This document shows, in pieces, positions 54,445 through 63,579 of a stretch of DNA of 64,000 nucleotides. The stretch is from NCBI RefSeq assembly GCF_000271845.1, contig NZ_JH719393.1:1580442-1644441 (forward strand). Reading direction: 5' to 3'. The stretch is from Rhizobium leguminosarum bv. trifolii WSM2297 (lineage in GTDB: Bacteria > Pseudomonadota > Alphaproteobacteria > Rhizobiales > Rhizobiaceae). Below the pieces are notes generated by a model. The model was not told where the DNA came from and searched no databases. It was given only the letters and a program-made list of their open reading frames with translations. The position numbers and the translations under genes are program-made. The number at the start of each line of letters is the position of its first letter. Position 1 is the stretch's first letter.

Positions 54445-54516
54445 ACAATCTCTCTACGAGTGCGCCGCCCTTTAGACCATCTCTCTCTTTCCGCATCCGC
54501 CAACAGACAATCTCTC
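54443..54516 (+). repeat. Three direct repeats at exact 31-bp spacing before doeC
   Basis: AGACAATCTCTC at 54443-54454, AGACCATCTCTC at 54474-54485 and AGACAATCTCTC at 54505-54516 start exactly 31 bp apart, three helical turns. They fill the 120-nt doeX-doeC gap; the first copy begins at the last bases of doeX. Lrp/AsnC proteins often bind such phased sites, so DoeX is the likely partner. Confidence 0.7.
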
Positions 54517-54564
54517 GTCCGTTTCCGTGGAAGACTTGGCTCATCCGCAACGAGGAGATTGGAC

Positions 54565-56061
54565 ATGACCGCCGTTTTTGCCCGCCCCGCCTTTCATGAC
54601 GCGCTGTCGCAGCTTGCCGACCGTCACCTCCTGCGCGATCTCGCCTATGTCGGCGGCCGCTGGATCGCCGGCGCGGCGGGAAAGAGCTTCGGGGTCACGG
54701 ATCCGGCCTCTTCAGCGACGCTGGCCTGGGTCGCGAGCCTCGGCGCGGAAGAAACGGAAACCGCGATCGACGCGGCGTCGGAGGCCTTCTCCGCCTGGCG
54801 CGCCATGCTGCCGCAGCACCGGGCAGCGATCCTGCGCAAATGGCATGAGCTGATGCTCGCCGCCAGGGAGGATCTCGCACTGATCATGACGCTCGAACAG
54901 GGCAAACCGCAGGCGGAATCGCGCGGCGAGATCGATTACGCCGCCTCCTTCATCGAATGGTACGCCGAGGAAGGCAAACGGCTGAATGCCGAGAGCGTCA
55001 CCAGCCATCTGCCCGGCGCGGAAATGCTCGTGCGGCGGGAGGCGCTCGGCGTCGTCGGCGTGGTTACGCCCTGGAATTTCCCCTCTGCCATGCTCACCCG
55101 AAAGGCCGCCGCCGCGCTTGCGGCAGGCTGCACGGTCGTCGCCCATCCCTCTTCCGAGACGCCGCTTTCCGCCCTTGCCCTTGCCGAACTCGGCGAAAGG
55201 GCCGGCATTCCCGCCGGCGTCTTCAACATCGTCACCGGCCATGCCGCAACGATCGTCGGACGGATGTGCAGCGATAGCCGCCTGCGCGCCATGAGCTTCA
55301 CCGGTTCCACCGAGGTGGGCCGCTTGATCGCCGCCCAATGCGCGCCGACCATGAAGCGGCTGGTCATGGAACTCGGTGGCCACGCGCCGCTGATCATCTT
55401 CGACGACACCGAGGTCGAAAAGGCGGTCGAGATCGCCGTCAACGCCAAGTTTGCCACCTCAGGCCAGGATTGCCTCGCCGCCAACCGCATCTTCGTCCAG
55501 CGGCGGATCGCCGATGCTTTTGCCAAGGCTTTTGCCGCCCGCATCGCCGAGCTCAAGGTCGGGACGGGCTTCGAGGATGGCGTCGACATCGGGCCGCTGA
55601 TGCATGAACGCGCCGTCGCCAAGGTCGAGGAACATGTTTCCGACGCACTGGCGCGCGGCGCGCGGCTCGTCACCGGCGGCAAGCGCCACAAGGCCGGCCG
55701 GCTCTTCTATGAGCCGACGCTGCTGACGGACGTGGCTGAAGATGCGCTGATCATGCGCGAGGAGACCTTCGGACCAGTTGCGGCTGTTGCCAGCTTCGAC
55801 ACCGAAGAAGAGGTAATCGCCCGCGCCAACGATAGCGAATACGGCCTCGTCGCCTATGTCGTCACCGAAAACGGCGCCCGGCAGATGCGCCTCGGCCGCG
55901 CGCTGGAATACGGCATGGTGGCGGTCAACCGCGTCAAGATTACCGGCGGCCCAATTCCCTTCGGCGGCTGGAAACAGTCAGGCCTCGGCCGCGAGGGTTC
56001 GCGCCATGGGCTCGAGGCCTTCACCGAGCTCAAATATCTCTGCATCGACACAGCCGCCTGA
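54565..56061 (+). CDS. doeC: Aspartate-semialdehyde/succinate-semialdehyde-type aldehyde dehydrogenase
   Basis: A 498-residue NAD(P)-dependent aldehyde dehydrogenase. The general base is in MELGGHAPLI and the catalytic Cys in SGQDCLAANRIF near residue 302; FTGSTEVG forms the nucleotide loop. In the ectoine pathway it oxidises aspartate semialdehyde to aspartate. By sequence alone it resembles GabD, so context decides the name. ATG 54565 follows GAGGAG. Confidence 0.85.
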   Translation: MTAVFARPAFHDALSQLADRHLLRDLAYVGGRWIAGAAGKSFGVTDPASSATLAWVASLGAEETETAIDAASEAFSAWRAMLPQHRAAILRKWHELMLAAREDLALIMTLEQGKPQAESRGEIDYAASFIEWYAEEGKRLNAESVTSHLPGAEMLVRREALGVVGVVTPWNFPSAMLTRKAAAALAAGCTVVAHPSSETPLSALALAELGERAGIPAGVFNIVTGHAATIVGRMCSDSRLRAMSFTGSTEVGRLIAAQCAPTMKRLVMELGGHAPLIIFDDTEVEKAVEIAVNAKFATSGQDCLAANRIFVQRRIADAFAKAFAARIAELKVGTGFEDGVDIGPLMHERAVAKVEEHVSDALARGARLVTGGKRHKAGRLFYEPTLLTDVAEDALIMREETFGPVAAVASFDTEEEVIARANDSEYGLVAYVVTENGARQMRLGRALEYGMVAVNRVKITGGPIPFGGWKQSGLGREGSRHGLEAFTELKYLCIDTAA

Positions 56062-56101
56062 CCCCATTCAAGTCAGCCCATTTCAAGAAAGAGGATAGGA
56101 C

Positions 56102-57481
56102 ATGCTCGACAGAAGCAACGAACTCACCGCCTGGGACCGCGATCACTTCTTCCATCCCTCGACCCATATGGGCATGCATGCCCGCGGCGATACTCCGACC
56201 CGCGTCATCGCCGGCGGCGAAGGCGTCTACATTACCGACACGACAGGCCGCAAAAGCCTCGACGCCTTTGCCGGCCTCTATTGCGTCAATGTCGGATACG
56301 GCCGCCAGAAGATCGCCGAGGCGATCGCCGAGCAAGCAAAGAACCTCGCCTATTACCATGCTTATGTCGGCCACGGCACCGAGGCCTCGATTACGCTTTC
56401 GAAGATGATCATCGACCGTGCGCCTGATGGTATGTCGAGGGTCTATTTCGGGCTTTCCGGCTCTGATGCCAACGAGACCAACATCAAGCTGATCTGGTAT
56501 TACAACAATATCCTCGGCCGTCCGGAGAAGAAGAAGATCATTTCGCGCTGGCGCGGTTATCACGGCTCCGGCGTCATGACCGGCAGCTTGACCGGTCTTG
56601 CGCTCTTCCACAACGCCTTCGACCTGCCGCGCGCGCCGGTGCTGCATACCGAAGCACCCTATTATTTCCGCCGGCCCGACCGCTCCATGGACGAGGAGCA
56701 GTTCTCGCAATATTGCGCCGACAGGCTGGAGGAGATGATCCTCGCCGAAGGCCCGGAAACGGTTGCCGCCTTCATTGGCGAACCCATCCTCGGCACCGGC
56801 GGCATCGTACCGCCGCCGAAGGACTACTGGCAGAAAATCCAGGCCGTGCTCGACAAATATGACATCCTGCTCGTTGCCGACGAAGTCGTCACCGGCTTCG
56901 GCCGTCTCGGCACGATGTTCGGCTCGGATCACTACGGCATGAAGCCGGACCTGATCACCATCGCCAAGGGCCTGACCTCGGCCTATGCTCCGCTTTCCGG
57001 CTCGATCGTCTCCGACAAAATGTGGCAAGTGCTTGTGCAGGGCTCCGACCAGATGGGGGCGATCGGCCACGGCTGGACCTATTCTGCCCATCCGATCTGC
57101 GCTGCCGCGGGTATTGCCAATCTCGAACTGATCGACGAACTCGGCATCGTCGAGAATGCCGGCGCGACCGGCGGCTATTTCCGCTCAGAATTGGCAAAAG
57201 CGGTCGGCAGCCACCGAAACGTCGGCGAAGTCCGCGGTGACGGGCTGATGGCGGCAATCGAATTTGTCGAGGATAGGGACGACCGCAAATTCTTCGATCC
57301 CGGCCGCAAGATCGGGCCGCAGGTGGCATCCGCCCTTCTCGAACGCGGCGTCATCGGCCGTGCCATGCCGCAGGGGGATATCCTCGGCTTCGCCCCGCCG
57401 CTCTGCCTGACGCGCGAAGAGGCCGACATCGTCGTCAAGGCGGCGTCAGCGACGATCGAAACCGTCTTCAACGGCATCTGA
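56102..57481 (+). CDS. doeD: Diaminobutyrate transaminase (class III)
   Basis: A 459-residue PLP aminotransferase. The PLP lysine is in ITIAKGLTSAYAPLSGSI, preceded by LLVADEVVTGFGRLG. In ectoine breakdown it converts L-2,4-diaminobutyrate to aspartate semialdehyde. Other class III enzymes acting on omega-amino acids look alike; the doeX-doeC-doeD order supports this call. GAGGA precedes ATG 56102. Confidence 0.85.
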   Translation: MLDRSNELTAWDRDHFFHPSTHMGMHARGDTPTRVIAGGEGVYITDTTGRKSLDAFAGLYCVNVGYGRQKIAEAIAEQAKNLAYYHAYVGHGTEASITLSKMIIDRAPDGMSRVYFGLSGSDANETNIKLIWYYNNILGRPEKKKIISRWRGYHGSGVMTGSLTGLALFHNAFDLPRAPVLHTEAPYYFRRPDRSMDEEQFSQYCADRLEEMILAEGPETVAAFIGEPILGTGGIVPPPKDYWQKIQAVLDKYDILLVADEVVTGFGRLGTMFGSDHYGMKPDLITIAKGLTSAYAPLSGSIVSDKMWQVLVQGSDQMGAIGHGWTYSAHPICAAAGIANLELIDELGIVENAGATGGYFRSELAKAVGSHRNVGEVRGDGLMAAIEFVEDRDDRKFFDPGRKIGPQVASALLERGVIGRAMPQGDILGFAPPLCLTREEADIVVKAASATIETVFNGI

Positions 57482-57495
57482 GGGAGAAGAGCGGC

Positions 57496-58569
57496 ATGAC
57501 GATCCCGGAAAAGATGGCGGCCGTATTGCTCACCGGTCACGGCGGATTGGACAAGCTCGTCTACCGCAGCGACGTGACGGTGCCGGCGCCCGCAGACGGC
57601 GAAGTGCTGATCCGCGTCACCGCCTGCGGCATGAACAATACCGATGTGTGGGTGCGCGAGGGCGCCTATGGCACCGAGGACGACCCGGCCGCCGTCTCCA
57701 GCTGGCGCCGGCAGGGCAATACGCTGACCTTCCCTCGCATTCAGGGCACCGATACGGTTGGCCATATCGTCGCCGTCGGTGCCGGGGTCGACCCGGCGCG
57801 GATCGGCGAGCGTATCATGGTCGACTTCTCGATCTATAATCGCGACGACGACAGCCTCGCCGACATCGACTACATGGGCCACGGGCGGGATGGCGGCTAT
57901 GCCGAATATATGGCGCTGCCGGCCGAAAATGCCCATGTCGTCGCAACCGATCTGACCGACGTCGAGCTCGCCACCTTCTGCTGCGCCTATCTGACCGGCG
58001 AGCGCATGCTGGAACGGGCGCGGCTTGTCGCCGGCGAACGCGTCCTCGTCACCGGCGCCTCGGGCGGCGTCGGCTCGGCGATCATCCAGCTCGCGCGTGC
58101 CCGCGGCGCCATCCCGATTGCTGTCACGGGTCCGGGCAAGGAGGCGGCGATGCTCGAGATCGGCGCCGAAGCGGTCGTCACCCGTGGCAAGGGCGATCTG
58201 GTCGAAGCCGTCCATTCGGCAAGCCGTGGCCAGCCGATCGATGTCGTCGCCGATCTGGTCGGCGGCCCGCTGTTCAACGACCTCCTGAAAATCCTGCGCC
58301 CGGAAGGCCGCTACACCACGGCCGGCGCCATCGCCGGCCCGGTGGTTCAACTCGATCTCAGGACCATGTATCTGAAGCAGCTGGAATTGCACGGATCGAG
58401 CCAGGGAAGCCGCGCCGATTTCCGCCGGCTTATCGGCTATATCGAAAACCGGAAGATCCGGCCTCTCGTCGGCGGCGTCTATCCGCTGTCGGAATTCCAC
58501 CGTGCCCAGACGGATTTCATGGCGAAGAATTTCGTCGGCAAATTGGTCGTGGTTCCCGACAAGAAATAA
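57496..58569 (+). CDS. Zinc-type medium-chain reductase/quinone oxidoreductase
   Basis: A 357-residue MDR-superfamily protein. The N-terminal GroES-like domain has ACGMNNTDVWVREGAYG and the Rossmann fold has VLVTGASGGVGSAIIQLARARG near residue 182. It lacks an obvious structural-zinc cysteine cluster, so resembles quinone-reductase or acrylyl-CoA-reductase types. It is 14 nt after doeD and probably co-transcribed. It has no set role in ectoine breakdown; reducing a reactive aldehyde or enone is a guess. Confidence 0.8.
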   Translation: MTIPEKMAAVLLTGHGGLDKLVYRSDVTVPAPADGEVLIRVTACGMNNTDVWVREGAYGTEDDPAAVSSWRRQGNTLTFPRIQGTDTVGHIVAVGAGVDPARIGERIMVDFSIYNRDDDSLADIDYMGHGRDGGYAEYMALPAENAHVVATDLTDVELATFCCAYLTGERMLERARLVAGERVLVTGASGGVGSAIIQLARARGAIPIAVTGPGKEAAMLEIGAEAVVTRGKGDLVEAVHSASRGQPIDVVADLVGGPLFNDLLKILRPEGRYTTAGAIAGPVVQLDLRTMYLKQLELHGSSQGSRADFRRLIGYIENRKIRPLVGGVYPLSEFHRAQTDFMAKNFVGKLVVVPDKK

Positions 58570-58626
58570 GCGGGGTCTCCGATCACGCCTCAGCGAACCT
58601 TATCGGTTTTGCGGCGTTTCACGGCC

Positions 58627-59019
58627 ATGGACACGGGCAAAACGACATACCTCACCCCTGCCGAACTCGGGCGAATTCGGCGCGCTGTCGGCATAGCCCG
58701 TCTGATGGATACGGCGGTTCGATTGCCCTTCATCGGCGTGCGGATCGGTGCGGACTCGGTCCTTGGCCTCATCCCGGCCGTCGGCGATATTGCCGGATCG
58801 CTGATCGGTCTTTTCATCATCGATGAGGCAAGGCGGCTTGGCCTTCCCACCCACAAGCTCGCCCGCATGGCCGCCAATCTCGGCGTCGACGCCGCCTGCG
58901 GCACGGTTCCACTGATCGGCGATCTCTTCGACGTCTATTTCAAGTCTCACCGCCGCAACGTCGGCATCATCCTCGACCATTTCGGCGTTAACGAAGACGA
59001 GCTTAATCGCCGATTTTGA
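58627..59019 (+). CDS. DUF4112 small membrane-associated protein
   Basis: A 130-residue protein. It has LMDTAVRLPFIGVRIGADSVLGLIPAVGDIAG and LIGLFIIDEARRLGLP, typical of DUF4112, with two weakly hydrophobic segments. Function is unknown. ATG 58627 is preferred to a TTG six codons upstream. Confidence 0.8.
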   Translation: MDTGKTTYLTPAELGRIRRAVGIARLMDTAVRLPFIGVRIGADSVLGLIPAVGDIAGSLIGLFIIDEARRLGLPTHKLARMAANLGVDAACGTVPLIGDLFDVYFKSHRRNVGIILDHFGVNEDELNRRF

Positions 59020-59044
59020 CGAAGCCGATTCCCCCGGGACCGGA

Positions 59045-60001
59045 TCACCTCGGAGCGACCTTCCCTGCCAGAAACGCCAGAGCCGCGGCGCCGACGAGGC
59101 CCGAGCTCTGATCCAATGCCGCCAGCATCACCCTGACGTCCTTGAATGCCGGCATTGCCCATTGCCTGATGTAGGCCTGAATGCCCGGTTGCAGCCGATC
59201 GAACTCGTGGGAGAGCCCTCCTCCCATGACGATGATATCGGGACTGAAGATATGGATCAGGCTGGTGAAGCCGCGGCCGAGAATCTCGGCTTCCTCGTCG
59301 ACCAGTTGATTTGCCAGACGATCGCCATTTCTGGCCGCCGCGAAAACGCTGCGGCTGTCGATGGCGCCGCCATCGCTGCCTATCGTCGTCCCGCGGCTTT
59401 CCATCGCCCTCAATTGGGCGCGCCGCGCAAAAGCCGGTCCGGAGCCGTAGGCCTCGAAACAGCCCCTGTTGCCGCAAGGGCAAAGGTCGCCGTTCGGCAC
59501 GACCGACATGTGACCGACATGGGCTGCCATGCCCTTGCGGCCGCGCAGCACGTGACCGTCCGAGATAACGCCGCCGCCGATACCGGTGCTCACCGTGACG
59601 TAGACGAGGTTATCAAGTCCCTTGCCGATACCAAACTGCCACTCGCCGATCGCCGCGGCAATCGCATCGTTCTCGAGATCGACCGGAAAGGAAAACCGCT
59701 TCTGCAACTCCGCCTTCAGCGGAAAATCGACGAAGCCCGGAAGGGTCGGGATATCAGTTGCGACACCGGCGACGGTGTCGAGCGGGCCTGGGGCGGATAC
59801 GCCGACGCCCACTACCGAAGCAGGATTCGATGCTGCAAGCAATCGATCGACGAGGCCGCAAATCTGGGAGAGCACCCGGTCGGGGCCGGCCAGCGCATCC
59901 GTTGGTTCGGCGAATCGCGTCAGGATCCTGCCCTGCTCGTCGACAAGGGCTGCGCGCACCTGCGTTCCGCCGAGGTCTATACCAATGGCAACCTGCTGCA
60001 T
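59045..60001 (-). CDS. ROK-family sugar kinase
   Basis: A 318-residue ROK protein. ATP loop IGIDLGGTQVRAALVDEQG is at residues 6-24, the ROK signature is in TVSTGIGGGVISDGHVLRG near 135, and the zinc-binding CPCGNRGCFEAYGSG near residue 176 is complete. It phosphorylates a hexose or N-acyl-hexosamine. ATG 60001 fits the family start; the much longer open frame upstream shadows the epimerase gene. It is last in the operon. Confidence 0.87.
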   Translation of the reverse strand: MQQVAIGIDLGGTQVRAALVDEQGRILTRFAEPTDALAGPDRVLSQICGLVDRLLAASNPASVVGVGVSAPGPLDTVAGVATDIPTLPGFVDFPLKAELQKRFSFPVDLENDAIAAAIGEWQFGIGKGLDNLVYVTVSTGIGGGVISDGHVLRGRKGMAAHVGHMSVVPNGDLCPCGNRGCFEAYGSGPAFARRAQLRAMESRGTTIGSDGGAIDSRSVFAAARNGDRLANQLVDEEAEILGRGFTSLIHIFSPDIIVMGGGLSHEFDRLQPGIQAYIRQWAMPAFKDVRVMLAALDQSSGLVGAAALAFLAGKVAPR

Positions 60002-60015
60002 ATGAAGACCAAGAG

Positions 60016-60717
60016 TTAGAGGGCCCGGATCCACGCCATCCGCTCGTCGAGCGACGGTGCATTGAAAGCCAGGGAACCGAGAACGACCGTTTCCGCACCC
60101 GATTGGCGCAGCAGAGGCACAGTGTGCTCGCGAATGCCGCCGTCGGCCGCAAGCACAATCCGATGAGCCGCACCGCAGCCGGCGATGATCCGCTTTGCCT
60201 GTTGAAGCCGGGCGCCGGCCTTTTCGTCGAGGCCCTGGCCTTTCACGCCGATCGCCGTGCCAAGCAGCGTCACAAACCGCAGCCGGGACGCGTATTTCGC
60301 GATCCGCTCGACGGGGGTATCGAGCTTGAGGACCATGCCGGCCGCCAGGCCGCGGCGATCGAGAAGATCGAGAGCCTGGTCGGCGACGCTTTCGTTTTCG
60401 ACATGAAGACTGATCAGGTCGCTGCCGGCATCGGCAAACTGCTCGATCTGCGACAGGATGATGCTGTCGGCAACCATCAAGTGAACATGGATCGGACGCG
60501 TGGAAACCTTGCGCACGCCGGCCACAAGATCGGGGAAAAACAAAATTGCCGGCGCGAAATGACCATCGGCAACATCGATGTGTAGGATGTCGACGCAAGG
60601 ATCGACACGCCCGAGATCATCCGCGAGATGCATGAGATCGGCCGACCAGACGGAGAATTCGGCGATCAGTCGATCCCTGGGAAGATCGGCGACCCAGGTC
60701 TTGGAGGGGGTAGGCAT
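60016..60717 (-). CDS. Ribulose-phosphate 3-epimerase family protein
   Basis: A 233-residue TIM barrel. Family blocks are FSVWSADLMHLADDLGRV, CVDILHIDVADGHFAP, HVHLMVAD and VLAADGGIREHTVP. Metal-binding His/Asp positions are present (HIDVADGHF). It would interconvert ketose phosphates such as ribulose or allulose phosphate. The core gene is normally elsewhere, so this is probably a pathway-specific copy. It lies 4 nt after the hydrolase gene. Confidence 0.83.
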   Translation of the reverse strand: MPTPSKTWVADLPRDRLIAEFSVWSADLMHLADDLGRVDPCVDILHIDVADGHFAPAILFFPDLVAGVRKVSTRPIHVHLMVADSIILSQIEQFADAGSDLISLHVENESVADQALDLLDRRGLAAGMVLKLDTPVERIAKYASRLRFVTLLGTAIGVKGQGLDEKAGARLQQAKRIIAGCGAAHRIVLAADGGIREHTVPLLRQSGAETVVLGSLAFNAPSLDERMAWIRAL

Positions 60718-60721
60718 TGTC

Positions 60722-61531
60722 TCAAAGCTCCTTCAGAAAATTGCCGACAGCAAGCCGAAAGTCGGCGACATATTGCGGACGGCTCTCAGCTTTCGGCGTG
60801 ATCTGCACGAAACGCGCGCCGGCAATCCGTTCGGCGAGAGCACGCGCGTGGCCAAGAGGATGAATGCTGTCCCGATCATGGCCGATGACGAGCGTCGGCA
60901 GGGTAAGATTGCAAATGTCCGCGTCGGTCACGCCAGGGCCGTCGTTGGAAATCCTGGTCAGCAGTTCGGCGGTCACGCCCAACGGCGTGCGGGAGAAAAA
61001 CCCGGCAAGCGAGGCCAGATTGTCCGGCGCCTCGGCGGCGAGCCGCCGCCCTACCGGTCCGGCGAGGAATGCCTGCCCTGCCTCAATCGCCGGCAGAGTT
61101 TTCAGAAGCCGCCCGACCTCGGCATTGGGCGCCATGTTTTCCGGCGCCGATGCACTCAGCCAAGCCGGTCTTGCCACGATCAGCGCCTTGACGAGATCGG
61201 GGCGCTTGACGGCGAGACGCAAGGCGATCGCGGCCCCCATCGAGATACCGCCGATCACAACCGGCGCTGCAAGGTTCTTCTCGTTATAAGCGGCAATATC
61301 ATCGCAGAAGGTCGAAATCGACAGTTGCTCGAGGTTGCCGACCCCGGAACGGCCGTGGCCGCGGGCTTCGACCGTAATGCGGCGAAAACCGGTTTCGAGC
61401 GGAAAGACTTCGTCGGTCTGCGCCGCGTCTCCGCAGAGGCCATGCTGGAATATTGCCGACGCACCCTCGCCCGCCATATCGACGTTGAGAATGGTTCCGT
61501 CGCTGGTTTCGAACGGTTGAGCCCGTCTCAT
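60722..61531 (-). CDS. Alpha/beta hydrolase
   Basis: A 269-residue hydrolase. The nucleophile elbow is GGISMGAAIALRLAVKRP (Ser near residue 97) and the last His is likely in DRDSIHPLGHARALA near 234. It may hydrolyse a lactone or ester in the sugar pathway. It overlaps the isomerase gene by 4 nt (ATGA). Confidence 0.82.
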   Translation of the reverse strand: MRRAQPFETSDGTILNVDMAGEGASAIFQHGLCGDAAQTDEVFPLETGFRRITVEARGHGRSGVGNLEQLSISTFCDDIAAYNEKNLAAPVVIGGISMGAAIALRLAVKRPDLVKALIVARPAWLSASAPENMAPNAEVGRLLKTLPAIEAGQAFLAGPVGRRLAAEAPDNLASLAGFFSRTPLGVTAELLTRISNDGPGVTDADICNLTLPTLVIGHDRDSIHPLGHARALAERIAGARFVQITPKAESRPQYVADFRLAVGNFLKEL

Positions 61532-62373
61532 CGGACTGCCCCCGCCGGTTTGCCGTCGAGGGCATGTTTCAGGAAAGCCGCCGCACCGGCCGCTTCTGCC
61601 GCCGAAAGTCCGTGGGTGACGAGACTGCCGGAAAAGCCAATGGATTTGAGGCGGCCGAGATAATGCGCGTAGTCGAGCACGCCCTTGCCGGCGGTCGCGA
61701 AACTGCCGTCGGGATTGCGGTCTTTTGCATGCGCCATGACGATCCGATCGGCCAGAAGATCGATCGCGGCAGACACGATGCTGCGCTGTTCATCCCGCGT
61801 CGCAACCTCGAAAAGGTTGGCCGGATCGAGCACGATCCTGATACGCGGGCTCTGCAGTGCGGTGATCAGCCGATAGGCTTTCTCAGCCGAGTTGACGACA
61901 TTGGCAAGCTCGGGCTCGATGCCGAGATCCACATTGTAGCGCTCGGCGAGCTCGACGGCTGCGCCCATGGCGTCGAGGAGATCACGCCAGGCTTCCGGCG
62001 TGTCATTGTCGGCATGCGCCTTCCACTGGTCAATGGGGTCGCGTGTGCCGGTGCAGAGCGTGATCAGGCCTGTCGACATGCCGGCGCAGCGCTCCGCCAG
62101 CGTCGCCAAATTGCGAAGGCTGGCCGCGCGAACGGAAGGATCGGGATGGATCATGTTGAACGTGCCGGAAACGGCGACGATCTCGACGCCGCTACTGCGC
62201 GCCGCCTCAGTGACCGCCCGCGCCTGGGCTTCCGTTATCGTCTCCGGCATCGGCTGCAAACCCGAGCAGGCCATATTGTATTGCGCACAGGTGAACCCGG
62301 CCTGGGCAACCGAATTGAGAACGGTCGCGGGTTCCGTTCCCTCGAAGGTCTTTGCGAAAATGCCGAGCTTCAT
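61528..62373 (-). CDS. Sugar phosphate isomerase/epimerase-like TIM barrel
   Basis: A 281-residue member of the xylose-isomerase-like/AP-endonuclease-2 superfamily (MKLGIFAKTFEG, VDLGIEPELANVVNSAEKAYRLI, IVLDPANLFE, IVMAHAKDRN). Glu, Asp, His and Asp/Glu metal positions can be seen. ATG 62373 overlaps the dehydrogenase stop as TGATG. Likely isomerises a keto-sugar made by the dehydrogenase. Confidence 0.85.
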   Translation of the reverse strand: MKLGIFAKTFEGTEPATVLNSVAQAGFTCAQYNMACSGLQPMPETITEAQARAVTEAARSSGVEIVAVSGTFNMIHPDPSVRAASLRNLATLAERCAGMSTGLITLCTGTRDPIDQWKAHADNDTPEAWRDLLDAMGAAVELAERYNVDLGIEPELANVVNSAEKAYRLITALQSPRIRIVLDPANLFEVATRDEQRSIVSAAIDLLADRIVMAHAKDRNPDGSFATAGKGVLDYAHYLGRLKSIGFSGSLVTHGLSAAEAAGAAAFLKHALDGKPAGAVR

Positions 62374-63449
62374 CACACGCCACCCGTGACGTCAGCCAGT
62401 GCAACCGCCTTGCCGCTTTCGACGGACCGCGCGATGGCGACCATGGCCCGCACGGAGGCCAAGCCATCTTCGATGTCGGCCCCTTCCATGACCGCGCCAT
62501 CCAGAACGGTGCGGGCAAAGCCTTCGACCTGGCGGCGGTAGAAATGGCCGTCCGCACCGAGTACGCGATGGGTGGCGCCGTCGGCTTCCCGGAAAATGTC
62601 GACCTCGCTGGTCTTGTAGTACCACGGGTTATAGGTCTTGCCCAAAATGCTGCCGTTCCTGCCGTAGATCTGGAAGCCCTCGTGCCAGTCCATACGCACC
62701 TGGACGGTGAGATCGAGATGGCCGATCGTGCCGGAGGCAAATTCCACGTCGACGAACCAGCACCAGATACCGGCGCGCTCGGACAGACGAGCGGCGACGG
62801 AAACGATGTCGCCGGCAAGATAACGTGCCGTGTCGATCAGGTGGCAGCCATGCGCAAGCATGTAGTAGCGGCGCAGATCGGCTTTCGGATTGGTGGACGG
62901 TTTGCGCGCATTGGCACTGGTGACGATCAGGGGCTGGACCGCATCGGTCATCGGATAACGGTGCGTGCTGTCGCAATACCATGCTTTCAGAGCAACCATC
63001 TCGCCCATTTCATCGCGAATGAAGGATTTGGCCGACTGCAGCCCGGCGTCGAAACGCTTCATATGCCCGACTTGAAACACCCTACCCGACCTGTCGACTT
63101 CAGCCTTCAGTTCAAGGCATTCCTCAATGGTGACTCCGACAGGTTTCTCACACAGGACATGTTTCCCGGCCTGCAGCGCGCGAATGGACGCCGGCACATG
63201 AAAGGCATCGGCGGTCGCGATGACCACGGCATCGAGGTCGGGATCAGCCAGCATCTTGTCGTAGTCATCATAGGTCTTGCCGGCCCCATGGGTGATTGCC
63301 ATGCGTTCGCGCAGGTCCGCGGCGACATCGCAAATCGCATAGAGATCGGCATTCGCCGCCTTGGTGCAGCTCTCGAAGTGCGCGGCCTGCGCAATCTGGC
63401 CTGCTCCGAGTACGCCGATGCGGAGGCGCCGTTCCTGTTTTGCTGGCAT
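62373..63449 (-). CDS. Gfo/Idh/MocA-family sugar dehydrogenase
   Basis: A 358-residue oxidoreductase. The NAD loop is RIGVLGAGQIAQAAHFES at residues 8-25 and the catalytic Lys is in HVLCEKPVGVTIEECLEL near residue 97. It oxidises a sugar, inositol or amino sugar at a hydroxyl. It is first of the enzyme block after the ABC ATPase gene; the gap of 130 nt is longer than the others. Confidence 0.88.
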   Translation of the reverse strand: MPAKQERRLRIGVLGAGQIAQAAHFESCTKAANADLYAICDVAADLRERMAITHGAGKTYDDYDKMLADPDLDAVVIATADAFHVPASIRALQAGKHVLCEKPVGVTIEECLELKAEVDRSGRVFQVGHMKRFDAGLQSAKSFIRDEMGEMVALKAWYCDSTHRYPMTDAVQPLIVTSANARKPSTNPKADLRRYYMLAHGCHLIDTARYLAGDIVSVAARLSERAGIWCWFVDVEFASGTIGHLDLTVQVRMDWHEGFQIYGRNGSILGKTYNPWYYKTSEVDIFREADGATHRVLGADGHFYRRQVEGFARTVLDGAVMEGADIEDGLASVRAMVAIARSVESGKAVALADVTGGV

Positions 63450-63579
63450 CGATAAGCCCTCTGGGTCGAATATTGAAACATGAACGCTGATTTTGGCGTC
63501 GAATGGAGTCGAGACATCAAACGCCGAAGACCTATTCCGGCCGGCCGAGCGACCATCAGCCCCGCCCGGCCCTCTCTCG

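Noticed and set aside
60002..60598. Long N-terminal extension of the ROK kinase frame
   Set aside because: The extension overlaps the ribulose-phosphate epimerase gene in another frame and matches no kinase; the ROK ATP loop begins right after ATG 60001.
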